DNA of 64,000 nt from Pleomorphovibrio marinus. GTDB taxonomy: Bacteria; Bacteroidota; Bacteroidia; Cytophagales; Cyclobacteriaceae. Each line of letters starts with the position of its first letter. Position 1 is the stretch's first letter. Under the pieces are notes generated by a model. The model was given only the letters and a program-made list of their open reading frames with translations, made no database searches and had not been told where the DNA came from. The DNA lies in NCBI RefSeq assembly GCF_003347495.1, contig NZ_QCXY01000006.1, forward strand, positions 124,001-188,000, read 5' to 3'. The translations under genes were made by a program, and so were the position numbers. Shown piece after piece: positions 36,673 through 45,922 of the stretch.

Positions 36673-39600
36673 ATGCAAGAAGACAAAAATAAATCAATCA
36701 TTCGGGAATTTGGGCTCTCCTCCTTGTCTATCAACAACAGGACCTCCGTGGTGATTTTGACGCTCATTATTGCCTTTCTGGGGATTTTCGCTTATCAAAC
36801 CATGCCCAAAGAAAGTTTTCCAGAGGTAGTCATCCCTACAATTTATGTGGGCACCTCCTATCCCGGCAACTCGCCAGTGGATATGGAAAACCTGATAACC
36901 AGGCCAATAGAGAAAGAGCTTAAGTCCATTAATAACATCAAGGATATTAAATCCACATCGGTTCAGGATTTTTCCTCTATCGTGATAGAGTTCAACCCTA
37001 ATGTGGAAATAACGAAGGCTCTACAGGATGTAAAGGACGCTGTGGACAAGTCCAAAAGCGAATTGCCAACGGACTTGGACAGGGATCCGGATGTGATAGA
37101 AATCAATACCTCCGACTTTCCCATTATGAACGTGAACCTCTCCGGCAATTATTCCGAAGTGGAACTTAAAAGGTATGGGGAATACTTGGAGGATGAAATA
37201 GAGAAGTTGCCCCAAATCTCCAAGGCAGAGTTAAGGGGGACAGTGGACAGGGAAATCAGGATTGATGCGGATATCCATAAAATGGAAGCACTTGGTGTAA
37301 GTTTCAGTGATATTTCTGATGCAGTAAGTGCGGAAAATGTCACTATTTCGGGGGGGAACCTGCGATCAGGGGACTTTCGAAGGTCACTCAGGATCACGGG
37401 GGAATTTGAACGGCCTGAGGAATTAGAGGAAATCATAGTTAAGACAGAGGAAAACAGAATCGTCTATCTAAAAGATATTGCCGTTGTCAGGGACACCTTC
37501 AAAGAGAGGGAAAGTTATGCCAGAAACAAGGGGCTTCCAGTGGTTACGGTAAACGTAACGAAGCGGAGTGGCGAAAACCTTCTGGATGCCTCTGACGAAA
37601 TCAAAAAGATTCTGGACGATGCCAAGGCGAATCGTTTTCCAGACGATTTGGAAATTTCCATCACCAATGACCAGTCCAAAACCACCCGTGCCCAAGTTAG
37701 CGACTTGGAGAACAGCATCATCCTAGGAGTAATTTTCGTGGTGTTGGTGCTGATGTTTTTCCTGGGTTTTCGAAATGCCTTGTTTGTGGGTATTGCCATA
37801 CCATTATCCATGTTCATTTCGTTTTTGGTGCTCAATTCCTTGGGGATTACCCTGAATCTCATGGTCTTGTTTTCTTTAATCCTTGCATTGGGCATGTTGG
37901 TGGATAATGGGATAGTGGTGGTCGAAAATATCTACCGCTTGATGCAGGAAGGAAAATCCCCAATCCGTGCAGCAAAGGAAGGAGTAGGAGAGGTGGCTTG
38001 GCCGATCATTACCTCTACGGCCACTACATTGGCTGCTTTCTTACCTTTGGCATTTTGGCAAGATATAGTAGGTGAGTTCATGAAATACCTACCCATCACG
38101 CTGATCATTGTGCTTTCGTCCTCCTTATTTGTGGCATTAGTCATAAATCCGGTACTTACTTCATTGTATATGAAGGTTCAGGATGTGGGAAAGCCCAAAT
38201 CCAAGAAAAGGCCTGTTCGAATAGCTATAGGCGTATTTGCACTGGCGGTGATATTGTTGATTTTGGGGTGGCCCATATTAGGGAATCTACTTATTCTGGC
38301 CTCGGTCTTTACAATATTCAATGTTTTCTTCATGCGGAGAGCCATAGCCTGGTTTCAAAATATTTTTTTGGACAAATTGGAACATTTTTATGAGCGCACA
38401 TTACATGTTGCATTACGGGGCATAAACCCCATTTTATTCTTTGTGGGCACCCTAGTTTTATTGGTGTTATCGGTGACATTGTTGGTGATAAGAGCCCCTC
38501 AGGTGCTTTTCTTTCCGGATAATGAGCCGGCTCTTGTTAATATCTTTATCGAGAAGCCAATGGGTACAGATATAGAGGCCACAAACCGTCAAGTATTGGA
38601 GTTTGAAGAAGAACTTAACCAAATACTTGAACCTTATGAAGAGATTTTGGAGTCAGTAATCACTCAGATAGGAGAAGGTACTGGGGATCCAATGGAAGGG
38701 CCCAGCCAGGCTGCCACCCCGCACAAGGCAAAAATCACCTTGGCATTTCTGGAATACCAGTTTAGACAGGGGGTCAATACCAACAGGGTCATGGAGGACA
38801 TAAGGCAAATGGCTGAGGGTTACCCGGGCGTGCAGATCACCCTGACTAAACAAGCGGCAGGGCCACCGGTAGGCAAACCTATCAATATCGAATCCAGCGG
38901 GGAGAATTTTGAACAGTTAATCGATTGGGTAAACGAGTTGAGATCTTCGATAAATGGGTCAAATATTGCCGGTATCGAAGAGCTGAAATCAGACCTTGAA
39001 ACAGGAAACCCGGAATTGGTGGTGAAGATCAACCGGGAAAGTGCCAGAAGGTTTGGGCTTTCTACCCAGACAATTGCTAATGAATTAAGGACAGCACTGT
39101 TTGGATTGGAAGTTTCGAAATTTAAAGAAGGGGAGGACGACTACCCCATTCAGTTGAGATTGGCGGATGAGTTTCGTTATGACGTGTCCATGCTGATCAA
39201 CAAAAAAATTAATTTTAGGGATAAGTTTGGAAATAAGCGCGAAGTCCCGATCTCTGCTGTGGCGGATTTAGAATATGGTTCCACCTTAGGTTCGGTCAAA
39301 AGGAAGGACCTCAACAGAGTAATTACCATTTCATCCAATGTGACGGATGGATATAATCCTACAGAGATCAACCAGCAAATCCGGAACCTAGTGCAAGGAA
39401 TGGAAATTCCAGATGGTATTACCCTTAAGTTTACGGGGGAACAAGAGCAGCAGGAAGCATCTGCGGAATTCTTGACTAGGGCTTTAATGATCGCTGTTTC
39501 AGTGATATTTCTGATCATAGTTGCCCAGTTCAACTCCTTTGCCACTCCATTTATCATCATGGCATCTGTGGTGTTTAGTACCATTGGCGTCTTTTTAGGC

Positions 39601-40074
39601 CTTGTGGTATTCAACATGGATTTTGTGATCATTATGACTGGAATTGGCATTATCTCCCTTGCTGGAGTTGTGGTAAACAACGCCATTGTACTTATTGACT
39701 ATACTAACTTGGTGAGAGAACGGAAACGGGAGGAGTTGGGTATTCAGGAAGGCGAATACCTACCCTATGGGGAATTGCTAAGTAGTATCATACAAGGCGG
39801 AAAGACAAGACTGCGGCCTGTATTGCTGACCGCTATCACTACCGTCCTTGGGTTGATTCCTTTAGCCATAGGTATGAACATAAACTTTAGCTCTTTATTG
39901 TCCTCCTATGACCCCCAATTTTATGTAGGAGGGGACAACGCAGATTTTTGGGGCCCAATGGCTTGGACTGTAATATTTGGGTTAACCTTTGCTACCTTTT
40001 TGACGTTAGTAATAGTGCCTGTCATGTACTTATTGACAGACAAATTAAATATGGCTATTCGAAAGAATAGTTAA
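36673..40074 (+). CDS. RND-family efflux pump permease (AcrB/MexB-like)
   Basis: 1133 residues from ATG 36673; a slightly earlier ATG overlaps the adaptor stop and is less likely. Twelve-helix RND layout: first helix TSVVILTLIIAFLGIFAYQT, porter domain with PTIYVGTSYPGNSPVDMENL, central helices with GIAIPLSMFISFLVLNSLGI and the proton-relay helix LALGMLVDNGIVVVENIYRL, then the second half repeating the design (GIISLAGVVVNNAIVLIDYT). It uses the proton gradient to export drugs, dyes or lipids through the adaptor and TolC partner. It is the last gene of the operon and is followed by a strong terminator. Confidence 0.96.
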   Translation: MQEDKNKSIIREFGLSSLSINNRTSVVILTLIIAFLGIFAYQTMPKESFPEVVIPTIYVGTSYPGNSPVDMENLITRPIEKELKSINNIKDIKSTSVQDFSSIVIEFNPNVEITKALQDVKDAVDKSKSELPTDLDRDPDVIEINTSDFPIMNVNLSGNYSEVELKRYGEYLEDEIEKLPQISKAELRGTVDREIRIDADIHKMEALGVSFSDISDAVSAENVTISGGNLRSGDFRRSLRITGEFERPEELEEIIVKTEENRIVYLKDIAVVRDTFKERESYARNKGLPVVTVNVTKRSGENLLDASDEIKKILDDAKANRFPDDLEISITNDQSKTTRAQVSDLENSIILGVIFVVLVLMFFLGFRNALFVGIAIPLSMFISFLVLNSLGITLNLMVLFSLILALGMLVDNGIVVVENIYRLMQEGKSPIRAAKEGVGEVAWPIITSTATTLAAFLPLAFWQDIVGEFMKYLPITLIIVLSSSLFVALVINPVLTSLYMKVQDVGKPKSKKRPVRIAIGVFALAVILLILGWPILGNLLILASVFTIFNVFFMRRAIAWFQNIFLDKLEHFYERTLHVALRGINPILFFVGTLVLLVLSVTLLVIRAPQVLFFPDNEPALVNIFIEKPMGTDIEATNRQVLEFEEELNQILEPYEEILESVITQIGEGTGDPMEGPSQAATPHKAKITLAFLEYQFRQGVNTNRVMEDIRQMAEGYPGVQITLTKQAAGPPVGKPINIESSGENFEQLIDWVNELRSSINGSNIAGIEELKSDLETGNPELVVKINRESARRFGLSTQTIANELRTALFGLEVSKFKEGEDDYPIQLRLADEFRYDVSMLINKKINFRDKFGNKREVPISAVADLEYGSTLGSVKRKDLNRVITISSNVTDGYNPTEINQQIRNLVQGMEIPDGITLKFTGEQEQQEASAEFLTRALMIAVSVIFLIIVAQFNSFATPFIIMASVVFSTIGVFLGLVVFNMDFVIIMTGIGIISLAGVVVNNAIVLIDYTNLVRERKREELGIQEGEYLPYGELLSSIIQGGKTRLRPVLLTAITTVLGLIPLAIGMNINFSSLLSSYDPQFYVGGDNADFWGPMAWTVIFGLTFATFLTLVIVPVMYLLTDKLNMAIRKNS

Positions 40075-40113
40075 CCAGATTTAATTAAAGGTTGGTGGTT
40101 TTTTAAGTGTTCA

Positions 40114-40147
40114 AACCTTCGGGATCTTGTCCCGAAGGTTTTTTTGT
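40114..40147 (+). terminator. Rho-independent terminator of the RND operon
   Basis: A perfect 11-bp stem aaccttcggga / tcccgaaggtt with a TCTTG loop and a T7 tail. It may also serve the convergent TPR gene in reverse. Confidence 0.9.
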
Positions 40148-40175
40148 TTCCGAAAAATTTGAATAGTATCCAGCT

Positions 40176-41099
40176 TTATTCGCTATCCTGCTTTAGAAAT
40201 TCCTTGAGCAGAGGCATTTCAGGTTCTTTTTCTTCCACTTCCAACAAATACTTTTTAGCCATATCCTCTTCCCCTTTCAAGTAATGGTATATACCCTTGT
40301 TGCGAAGGGCGTGTAGGTTTCTGCTGTTTTGTTTCAGGCTGTAGTTGATATCTTTCAAACCTGCTTCCAAGTCCCCTAAATAGAGTTTGTAAAGCCCTCG
40401 GTTATTGTGGTAATATGGCTGTTGGGGTTGAAAGGAAATTGCCTTGTCAACCTCTTTCAGTGCCAATTCATAGGCACCTTCCTCAAAAAATATTAGTGAT
40501 CTTAAATTATAAATATTGGGTTCATCAGGATTTAATTTTTCGGCCTTTAGAAGGTCATCCTTTGCTTTATTCCAATTTCCCATGTAGTAGTGGACGGTGG
40601 CTCGGTTGATGAAAGGCTCGGCATTGCCGGGGTCATGTCCTGAAGCTATATCAAAAGCTTCCAAGGCAGCGTCAAATTTTTTCAATTCTGTATTTGAAAG
40701 ACCTTTAAGAAAATATCCTTTGGGATTGTCAGGTTCCAATGCTATCAAGGTTTCTGCATCGCTCAATGCTTTGTAATTTTCTCCAAAATCCAAATGAGCA
40801 AGGGATCTTTGGTAGAATGCTTCCGCAAAATCTGGCCGGATACTAAGTGCATGGGTGAAATCCTTGATTGCCTGCTCAAGGTTTCGGAGCTTTTGATGGC
40901 TTACCCCTTTGTTTAGCCAAGCATCCTCATAGTCCCTATCCAATTTTATGGCTTCCTCATAAAATTGGATTGCACCTTTTATATCTCCTTCCTCCAGTTT
41001 TGCATTACCCTTTAAAAGAAACCTGCCTTTTTTGTCCTCCTTACTGTCACAGGCTATAAGGCAAATCAGCAAAACTGCCAATAACCGGAAAATTTTCAT
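40176..41099 (-). CDS. TPR-repeat lipoprotein
   Basis: 307 residues. Lipobox LIAC with Cys17. At least seven tetratricopeptide repeats run from about residue 30 to 295 (GDIKGAIQFYEEAIKLDRDY, NLEQAIKDFTHALSIRPDFA, KFDAALEAFDIASGHDPGNA, AYELALKEVDKAISFQPQQP). It is a protein-binding scaffold anchored to a membrane on the periplasmic side; the partner is unknown. It is 11 nt downstream of the AI-2E-type transporter and probably co-transcribed. Confidence 0.9.
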   Translation of the reverse strand: MKIFRLLAVLLICLIACDSKEDKKGRFLLKGNAKLEEGDIKGAIQFYEEAIKLDRDYEDAWLNKGVSHQKLRNLEQAIKDFTHALSIRPDFAEAFYQRSLAHLDFGENYKALSDAETLIALEPDNPKGYFLKGLSNTELKKFDAALEAFDIASGHDPGNAEPFINRATVHYYMGNWNKAKDDLLKAEKLNPDEPNIYNLRSLIFFEEGAYELALKEVDKAISFQPQQPYYHNNRGLYKLYLGDLEAGLKDINYSLKQNSRNLHALRNKGIYHYLKGEEDMAKKYLLEVEEKEPEMPLLKEFLKQDSE

Positions 41100-41110
41100 G
41101 TAACTATTAG

Positions 41111-42172
41111 TTATTTTTTCTGATCTTCGTCCTCACCTAACAAATAAGAAAAGGGTTTGGTGCTCTCTGATAGGTCAAATATCCGTTTTAATATGGCTAG
41201 GGTTGGAATTATCAATATCATTCCGGCCACACCCCAAATAGCACCACCTACCAGTAAGGCCATAAAAGTAATTAGTGCGTTCAGGTTGACGTTGCTTCCC
41301 ACGATCTTTGGGGTTAGGAAGTTGCTTTCAAACATTTGAATAATGGTAAAGGAAATAACCACTGCAAATGGGTAAATGAGACCGTCCATAGTGAGGAAGG
41401 CGAAAATAAAGGGCAAAATAGCCCCAAGAAAAGGCCCTAGGTAGGGAATGATATTGAAGAGAGCAGCCAAAATGCCAAAGAATAACGCATGTTTAACTCC
41501 TATGATCCAGAGTGCGGCTGTGTTGAGTATAGCCAAAATACCCATTACCTTAATTACCCCTATAATGTAAAATTGAACCACCTTTCTCAGAGAGCGGATT
41601 TGATCCTTGACTTCTTCCTCATTGTGTTCTTTAAAAAACCTGGCCACAAAGGCCTCTAAGTGATCCCTGTAAATCAACATGAAAAAGATGAAAACGGGTA
41701 CTAAAACTACACCAGTCAATGACCCTAGGGTGTTAAGCACAAAATCCGAAACAGATTCACTGTTAGATTCAATAAATTCAAATAGTTGGTTTTTACTGAT
41801 GCCGTCGCTAATTCCCAAATCTGTGTCTAGTTTCTCTGTGGCGAACTTGTCCACATCTCTGATGTAGTTATTCATCCTTTCTGACACATCCTCCAAATCT
41901 TTTGAAAAATTGCTTACCTGTACGACTATTAAGGTAATAATACCGCTTATGGTGATGATGGAAAGTAGCAGGGAAAAAAAGGCACTCAGCACCCTAGGCA
42001 CTTTTCGGTTTTCCATCCAATTACAGAGTGGTATCATCAGAATCGCGATGTACCCCCCTAGCATTAAAGGAATCAATAAACTTCGACCAACAATCAGGAC
42101 AAAAATAATGACGATAATCAACAGTAGGATTACCAGGGTTTTAAGGTATCCCGGCAAAATGATTTTGCTCAT
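41111..42172 (-). CDS. AI-2E family (PerM-like) membrane transporter
   Basis: 353 residues with about eight membrane helices: two at the N-terminus (LVILLLIIVIIFVLIVGRSL; MLGGYIAILMIPLCNWM), a third before the charged stretch of about 85-130, and a C-terminal cluster including the family signature IIPYLGPFLGAILPFIFAFL and NLNALITFMALLVGGAIWGV then AGMILIIP. The family includes the AI-2 exporter TqsA and Na+/H+ antiporters, so the substrate is open. Divergent from the CDF gene. Confidence 0.92.
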   Translation of the reverse strand: MSKIILPGYLKTLVILLLIIVIIFVLIVGRSLLIPLMLGGYIAILMIPLCNWMENRKVPRVLSAFFSLLLSIITISGIITLIVVQVSNFSKDLEDVSERMNNYIRDVDKFATEKLDTDLGISDGISKNQLFEFIESNSESVSDFVLNTLGSLTGVVLVPVFIFFMLIYRDHLEAFVARFFKEHNEEEVKDQIRSLRKVVQFYIIGVIKVMGILAILNTAALWIIGVKHALFFGILAALFNIIPYLGPFLGAILPFIFAFLTMDGLIYPFAVVISFTIIQMFESNFLTPKIVGSNVNLNALITFMALLVGGAIWGVAGMILIIPTLAILKRIFDLSESTKPFSYLLGEDEDQKK

Positions 42173-42352
42173 AAAAGTTAGGTTTTATCTGTTATTCTTA
42201 GCTTAAATATAACCATTTTAATTTCACTTTTTTATTTTGTGATTTTCCTGAAAATTCTATGCCAATCTTCCTTTGCTTAGCCAATTGGGTTGGATACCAC
42301 CTTGGTAGTCCCTCATCGCTTTTTTCAATTTCTAAAATGGGCAAAAATTTGC

Positions 42353-42360
42353 TATTTTTG
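42353..42360 (+). promoter_or_regulatory. -7 box ahead of the CDF transporter (TATTTTTG)
   Basis: An exact TAnnTTTG match 24 nt before the GTG at 42385. It supports that start over the ATGs at 42259 and 42337, which would lie upstream of the transcription start. Confidence 0.5.
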
Positions 42361-42384
42361 AATTCAAAACATAAACCAATTTTT

Positions 42385-43389
42385 GTGAACGAAGAAAAAA
42401 GGCGGCTGATTATCCTGTCCATTGTAGTGAGTGTAGTATTGCTTGTGGTCAAATTTTACTCCTACTATGTGACCAGGTCAAATACCATCTTGACAGACGC
42501 CATGGAAAGCATAGTCAATGTGGTGGCTTCCTGCTTTGCACTCTATAGTATTTATTTGAGTAGTCAACCTAAAGACGCCAATCATCCCTATGGGCACGGC
42601 AAGATCGAGTTTTTCAGTGCAGGTATTGAGGGTATTCTTATCATAATAGCGGGCATTTTCATTATTTATCAGTCTATTTACAGTTTGATTTTCCCCCAAC
42701 CGCTATCCATGTTGCCATTTGGTATGGCCTTAGTGGGCTTTTCGGGGATAGTTAATGGCGCCTTAGGACACTTGCTTCAAAAAAAAGGCAAGAAACTCAA
42801 CAGTTTGACTTTAGAAGCAGATGGTAAACATATCACCACTGATGCGGTGAGCAGTTTCGTGTTGATATTTGGAATTCTGATTATTTACTTGACTGATCTG
42901 TATTTCCTTGACAGTGTTTTTTCCTTCTTTTTTTCTGTTTACATTATCTACAACGGTTACGGCTTGGTAAGAAGATCTGTTGCGGGACTCATGGATGAAA
43001 CCAATCCAGAGGCCATATCTACAACGGTTAAAGTCCTTAATAGAAGCCGGAAGGACAATTGGATAGACATCCATAATATGAGGGTACAGCAGTACGGAGG
43101 AGATAGCCATATTGATTTGCACCTGACCTTACCTTATTATTTTGATTTGGTGCAGGTGCATGATGAAGTCCACGATGTAGAAGAGGTACTCGAGGCCAAC
43201 CTTCCAGGGTATGTAGAAGTATTTGTGCATGCCGATCCCTGCATCCCGGATTCCTGCTGCCATTACTGCCAAATCAAAGACTGTCCTGTCAGGAAATATC
43301 CTAAATCAAAAAAAATAATTTGGGATGCCATGAACATGTCCAAAAACCAAAAACACTATCATGAATTGACTTCTTTAATAAAACCATAA
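42385..43389 (+). CDS. Cation diffusion facilitator (CDF) metal exporter with Cys-rich tail
   Basis: 334 residues from a GTG at 42385 (VNEEKRRLIILSIVVSVVLL); longer in-frame starts would begin ahead of a -7 box and add non-conserved residues. Six membrane helices, with metal-site motifs TDAMESIVNVVASCF and HPYGHGKIEF in helix 2 and loop, and HITTDAVSSF in helix 5. The cytoplasmic dimer domain contains HNMRVQQYGGDSHIDLHLTL. Family members export Zn, Mn, Fe or Co by proton antiport. The C-terminal stretch HADPCIPDSCCHYCQIKDC adds five cysteines absent from ordinary CDF domains and may bind metal. Confidence 0.93.
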   Translation: MNEEKRRLIILSIVVSVVLLVVKFYSYYVTRSNTILTDAMESIVNVVASCFALYSIYLSSQPKDANHPYGHGKIEFFSAGIEGILIIIAGIFIIYQSIYSLIFPQPLSMLPFGMALVGFSGIVNGALGHLLQKKGKKLNSLTLEADGKHITTDAVSSFVLIFGILIIYLTDLYFLDSVFSFFFSVYIIYNGYGLVRRSVAGLMDETNPEAISTTVKVLNRSRKDNWIDIHNMRVQQYGGDSHIDLHLTLPYYFDLVQVHDEVHDVEEVLEANLPGYVEVFVHADPCIPDSCCHYCQIKDCPVRKYPKSKKIIWDAMNMSKNQKHYHELTSLIKP

Positions 43390-43669
43390 ATTTTTATCGA
43401 ACCATTAAAAATGTTTTTTGAATATAAAAATTTGTTTTTCATAAAAATTGTGCGTAATTTTATCCTAATGGTTTATACGGTTGTTGTGGGAATGAAGAGC
43501 AGGGTACACGTTTGAATAAAATCCGATTTATTTCCATATCTTCTAATCATAATAAGAATATAATTCTTATTTGAAAGATTTTAGGGGTAACTAATAACGT
43601 AAAAAATTGTTTTAAAAAGGTTTTATTTGTATATTTATTTCATAAATGTTGTACTAAAATTCTGGGGCT
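43390..43669. other. AT-rich intergenic region
   Basis: About 280 bp between the CDF gene and a tiny reading frame. It is AT-rich and should contain a promoter for the latter. I see no hairpin with a clear U-tract behind the CDF gene and no RNA gene. Confidence 0.45.
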
Positions 43670-43750
43670 ATGAAAGATAAACAGTTTACCATCTTGATTG
43701 CGATATCAGCACTTATTTGGCTGGTGATAATCGGTTTTCTTATTATTTGA
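43670..43750 (+). CDS. Candidate 26-residue single-helix membrane protein
   Basis: ATG at 43670, TGA at 43748-43750. The peptide begins MKDKQFTILIAISALIWLVI and ends IGFLII, that is, a short charged head and one continuous membrane helix. It stands alone in a 480-bp gap and is followed 75 nt later by a strong terminator, so it would be a short single-gene transcript. Proteins of this sort often tune a membrane enzyme. Comparison with relatives is the only way to confirm it. Confidence 0.4.
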   Translation: MKDKQFTILIAISALIWLVIIGFLII

Positions 43751-43825
43751 TAAGTAGTAGGAGATAGGTTTCGTTTTTCCGGATCTTTTCAACCGATAGA
43801 TTTACCATTTTTAAACAGATTTTTA

Positions 43826-43856
43826 AAAAGGGGCTTAGATCCTAGGCCCCTTTTTG
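43826..43856. terminator. Bidirectional terminator after the M3 peptidase gene and the 26-residue frame
   Basis: ggggcttag / ctaggcccc, 9 bp with one wobble, flanked by A5 and T5 runs. It sits between converging transcripts. Confidence 0.85.
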
Positions 43857-43870
43857 TAATATAACACATC

Positions 43871-45922
43871 CTATTTTGTAAGCCCTGCACGCTTTAAAAG
43901 TGCCTCAGGCTTTGGTTCCCTGCCCCTAAACCTCCTGTAAAGTTCTTTTGGATGGGCCTTGCCACCGGCTGCTAGTATGTTCTTTTTAAAAGATTCGGAA
44001 GTGGAAGGATCAAATATTCCCTTCTCCAAAAAGAGTTCGAAAGCATCTGCATCAAGTACCTCTGCCCATTTGTAGCTGTAGTATCCTGCGGCATACCCTC
44101 CTTGAAAAATATGCCCGAAGGAGGTACTCATTAAGGTACCTTCCACTGTTGGAAGCAGTTCGGTGGAACTCATTTGCGACTTTTCAAATACAAAGATGTC
44201 CTGTATGTCATTAGGGTCAGCAGTGTAATAAGCCATGTCCAAAAGCCCTAGGCTCACTTGCCTAACTGTTTGGTATCCCTGGTGGAAATTTGCTGCTTTC
44301 TTTAGCTTGTCCACCAATTCAGAGGGGATTGGTTCACCTGTCTCGTAATGCCTGGCAAACAAATCCAAGCATTCTTTTTCGTAGCACCAATTTTCCATGA
44401 TTTGAGAGGGCAACTCCACGAAATCCCAATAAACGTTTGTCCCGGATAAAGATTCGTATTTGCCTTCGGCCAACATACCATGTAATGCGTGACCAAATTC
44501 ATGAAATAGGGTAGTAACCTCGTTGAAAGTAAGTAGGGAAGGACTAGTCTTAGTTGGCTTTGTGAAGTTGCAGACGATGGAAACCAAAGGCCGTTTCACC
44601 GTTCCTTTTTCCCTTCGCTGACCTCTGTAGGAGGTCATCCATGCACCATTTCTCTTGCCCTCCCTTGGGAAAAAATCTACATAGAATACTGCCAAATGCT
44701 TTCCATTCCTATCCAAAACTTCATAGGCTGTCACCTCCTCATTGTAAACAGGGATATCCCTATTGGGTTTAAAAATGATCCCAAACAGCTTTTCTGCAGT
44801 CAGAAATACTCCCTTTACCGTATTGTTAAGCTCAAAATACGGTTTCAATAATTCGTCGTCTACCTCGTATTTTGCCTTCTTTAACTTTTCGGAATAGTAG
44901 CTGAAGTCCCATTTTTCAAGACGGTCAATTCCATCAAGCTCTTTGGCAAATGCCTCCAGTTCTTGAATTTCCTCCATTGCTTTGGGTTTGGATTTCTTCA
45001 AAAGGTCCTTTAAAAAGGACAAAACATTCTCCCCTGAACCCGCCATCCTTTCTTCTAAAACAAAATCAGCAAATCTTGGGTATCCCAGAAGCCTTGCTCT
45101 CTTATCTTTCAGCAGTAAGATTTTTTTGATCAATTCCTTGTTATCCAATTCATCCCCCTTGCAGGCTTTGGTATGATAAGCAATAAACAATTTCTTCCTC
45201 AGCTCCCTGTTTTTAGCATAGGTCATAAAAGGCACATAGCTAGGGAATGCAAGGGTAAATACCCATTTCCCATCTTTCCCTTTTTCAGTGGCAGTTTGAA
45301 CTGCAGCTTCAATAGCAGACGAAGGCAGCCCCTTGAGGTCCTCCTCATTGTCTATCACCAGTTCATACCTGTTAGTTTCCTTCAACACATGTTCCCCATA
45401 TTCCAGCCCTAAACTGGAAAGTTGTTTGTCAATTTTCCGTAGCTTTTCTTTGTCCTCAATCCCCAGGTTTGCACCATTTCTCACAAATGCTTTGTAGGTC
45501 TTTTCCAGTAATGTTCGGCCTTCTTCGTCTAATTCCAGGTTTTCCTTTTTATGATACACTGACCGGATCTTTTCAAAAAGATCTTCATCCAACATGATGT
45601 CGTTGGAGTAGGAAGAAAGGAGAGGTGAAATCTCCTTGGCCAGTGCTTGGATGGTGTCATTGGTTTCTGCGGCATTCAGGTTGAAAAAGATGCTAGAAAC
45701 CAAGGACAGTCTTTCCCCACTTCTTTCCAAAGCCTCAATGGTGTTATTAAAATCAGGGTGGGGCTCTGTTTTTATATTGGCGATTTCCCTTTTTGCCTCC
45801 TCAATGGCTGTTTTAATGGCCGGAAGAAAATGTTCAGGTTTTATTTTGTGAAAAGGAGGGGTGTCATATGGAGTACCATATGGTTCCAAAAGAGGGTTTG
45901 AGTTTGTTTTTTTTAATTTCAT
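43871..45922 (-). CDS. M3-family zinc metallopeptidase (oligopeptidase A/Dcp-like)
   Basis: 683 residues, the usual length. The zinc motif HExxH is in TLFHEFGHALHGML, with the third ligand region ELPSQIMENWCYE downstream. The N-terminal helical half (FLPAIKTAIEEAKREIANIK, IDKQLSSLGLEYGEHVLKET) forms the deep channel that restricts it to short peptides. No signal peptide is seen, so it is cytoplasmic and degrades oligopeptides or cleaved signal peptides. Its ATG follows directly on a three-unit array of the dispersed repeat, 4 nt after the TAA of the nearest small reading frame, which may couple its translation. Confidence 0.95.
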   Translation of the reverse strand: MKLKKTNSNPLLEPYGTPYDTPPFHKIKPEHFLPAIKTAIEEAKREIANIKTEPHPDFNNTIEALERSGERLSLVSSIFFNLNAAETNDTIQALAKEISPLLSSYSNDIMLDEDLFEKIRSVYHKKENLELDEEGRTLLEKTYKAFVRNGANLGIEDKEKLRKIDKQLSSLGLEYGEHVLKETNRYELVIDNEEDLKGLPSSAIEAAVQTATEKGKDGKWVFTLAFPSYVPFMTYAKNRELRKKLFIAYHTKACKGDELDNKELIKKILLLKDKRARLLGYPRFADFVLEERMAGSGENVLSFLKDLLKKSKPKAMEEIQELEAFAKELDGIDRLEKWDFSYYSEKLKKAKYEVDDELLKPYFELNNTVKGVFLTAEKLFGIIFKPNRDIPVYNEEVTAYEVLDRNGKHLAVFYVDFFPREGKRNGAWMTSYRGQRREKGTVKRPLVSIVCNFTKPTKTSPSLLTFNEVTTLFHEFGHALHGMLAEGKYESLSGTNVYWDFVELPSQIMENWCYEKECLDLFARHYETGEPIPSELVDKLKKAANFHQGYQTVRQVSLGLLDMAYYTADPNDIQDIFVFEKSQMSSTELLPTVEGTLMSTSFGHIFQGGYAAGYYSYKWAEVLDADAFELFLEKGIFDPSTSESFKKNILAAGGKAHPKELYRRFRGREPKPEALLKRAGLTK

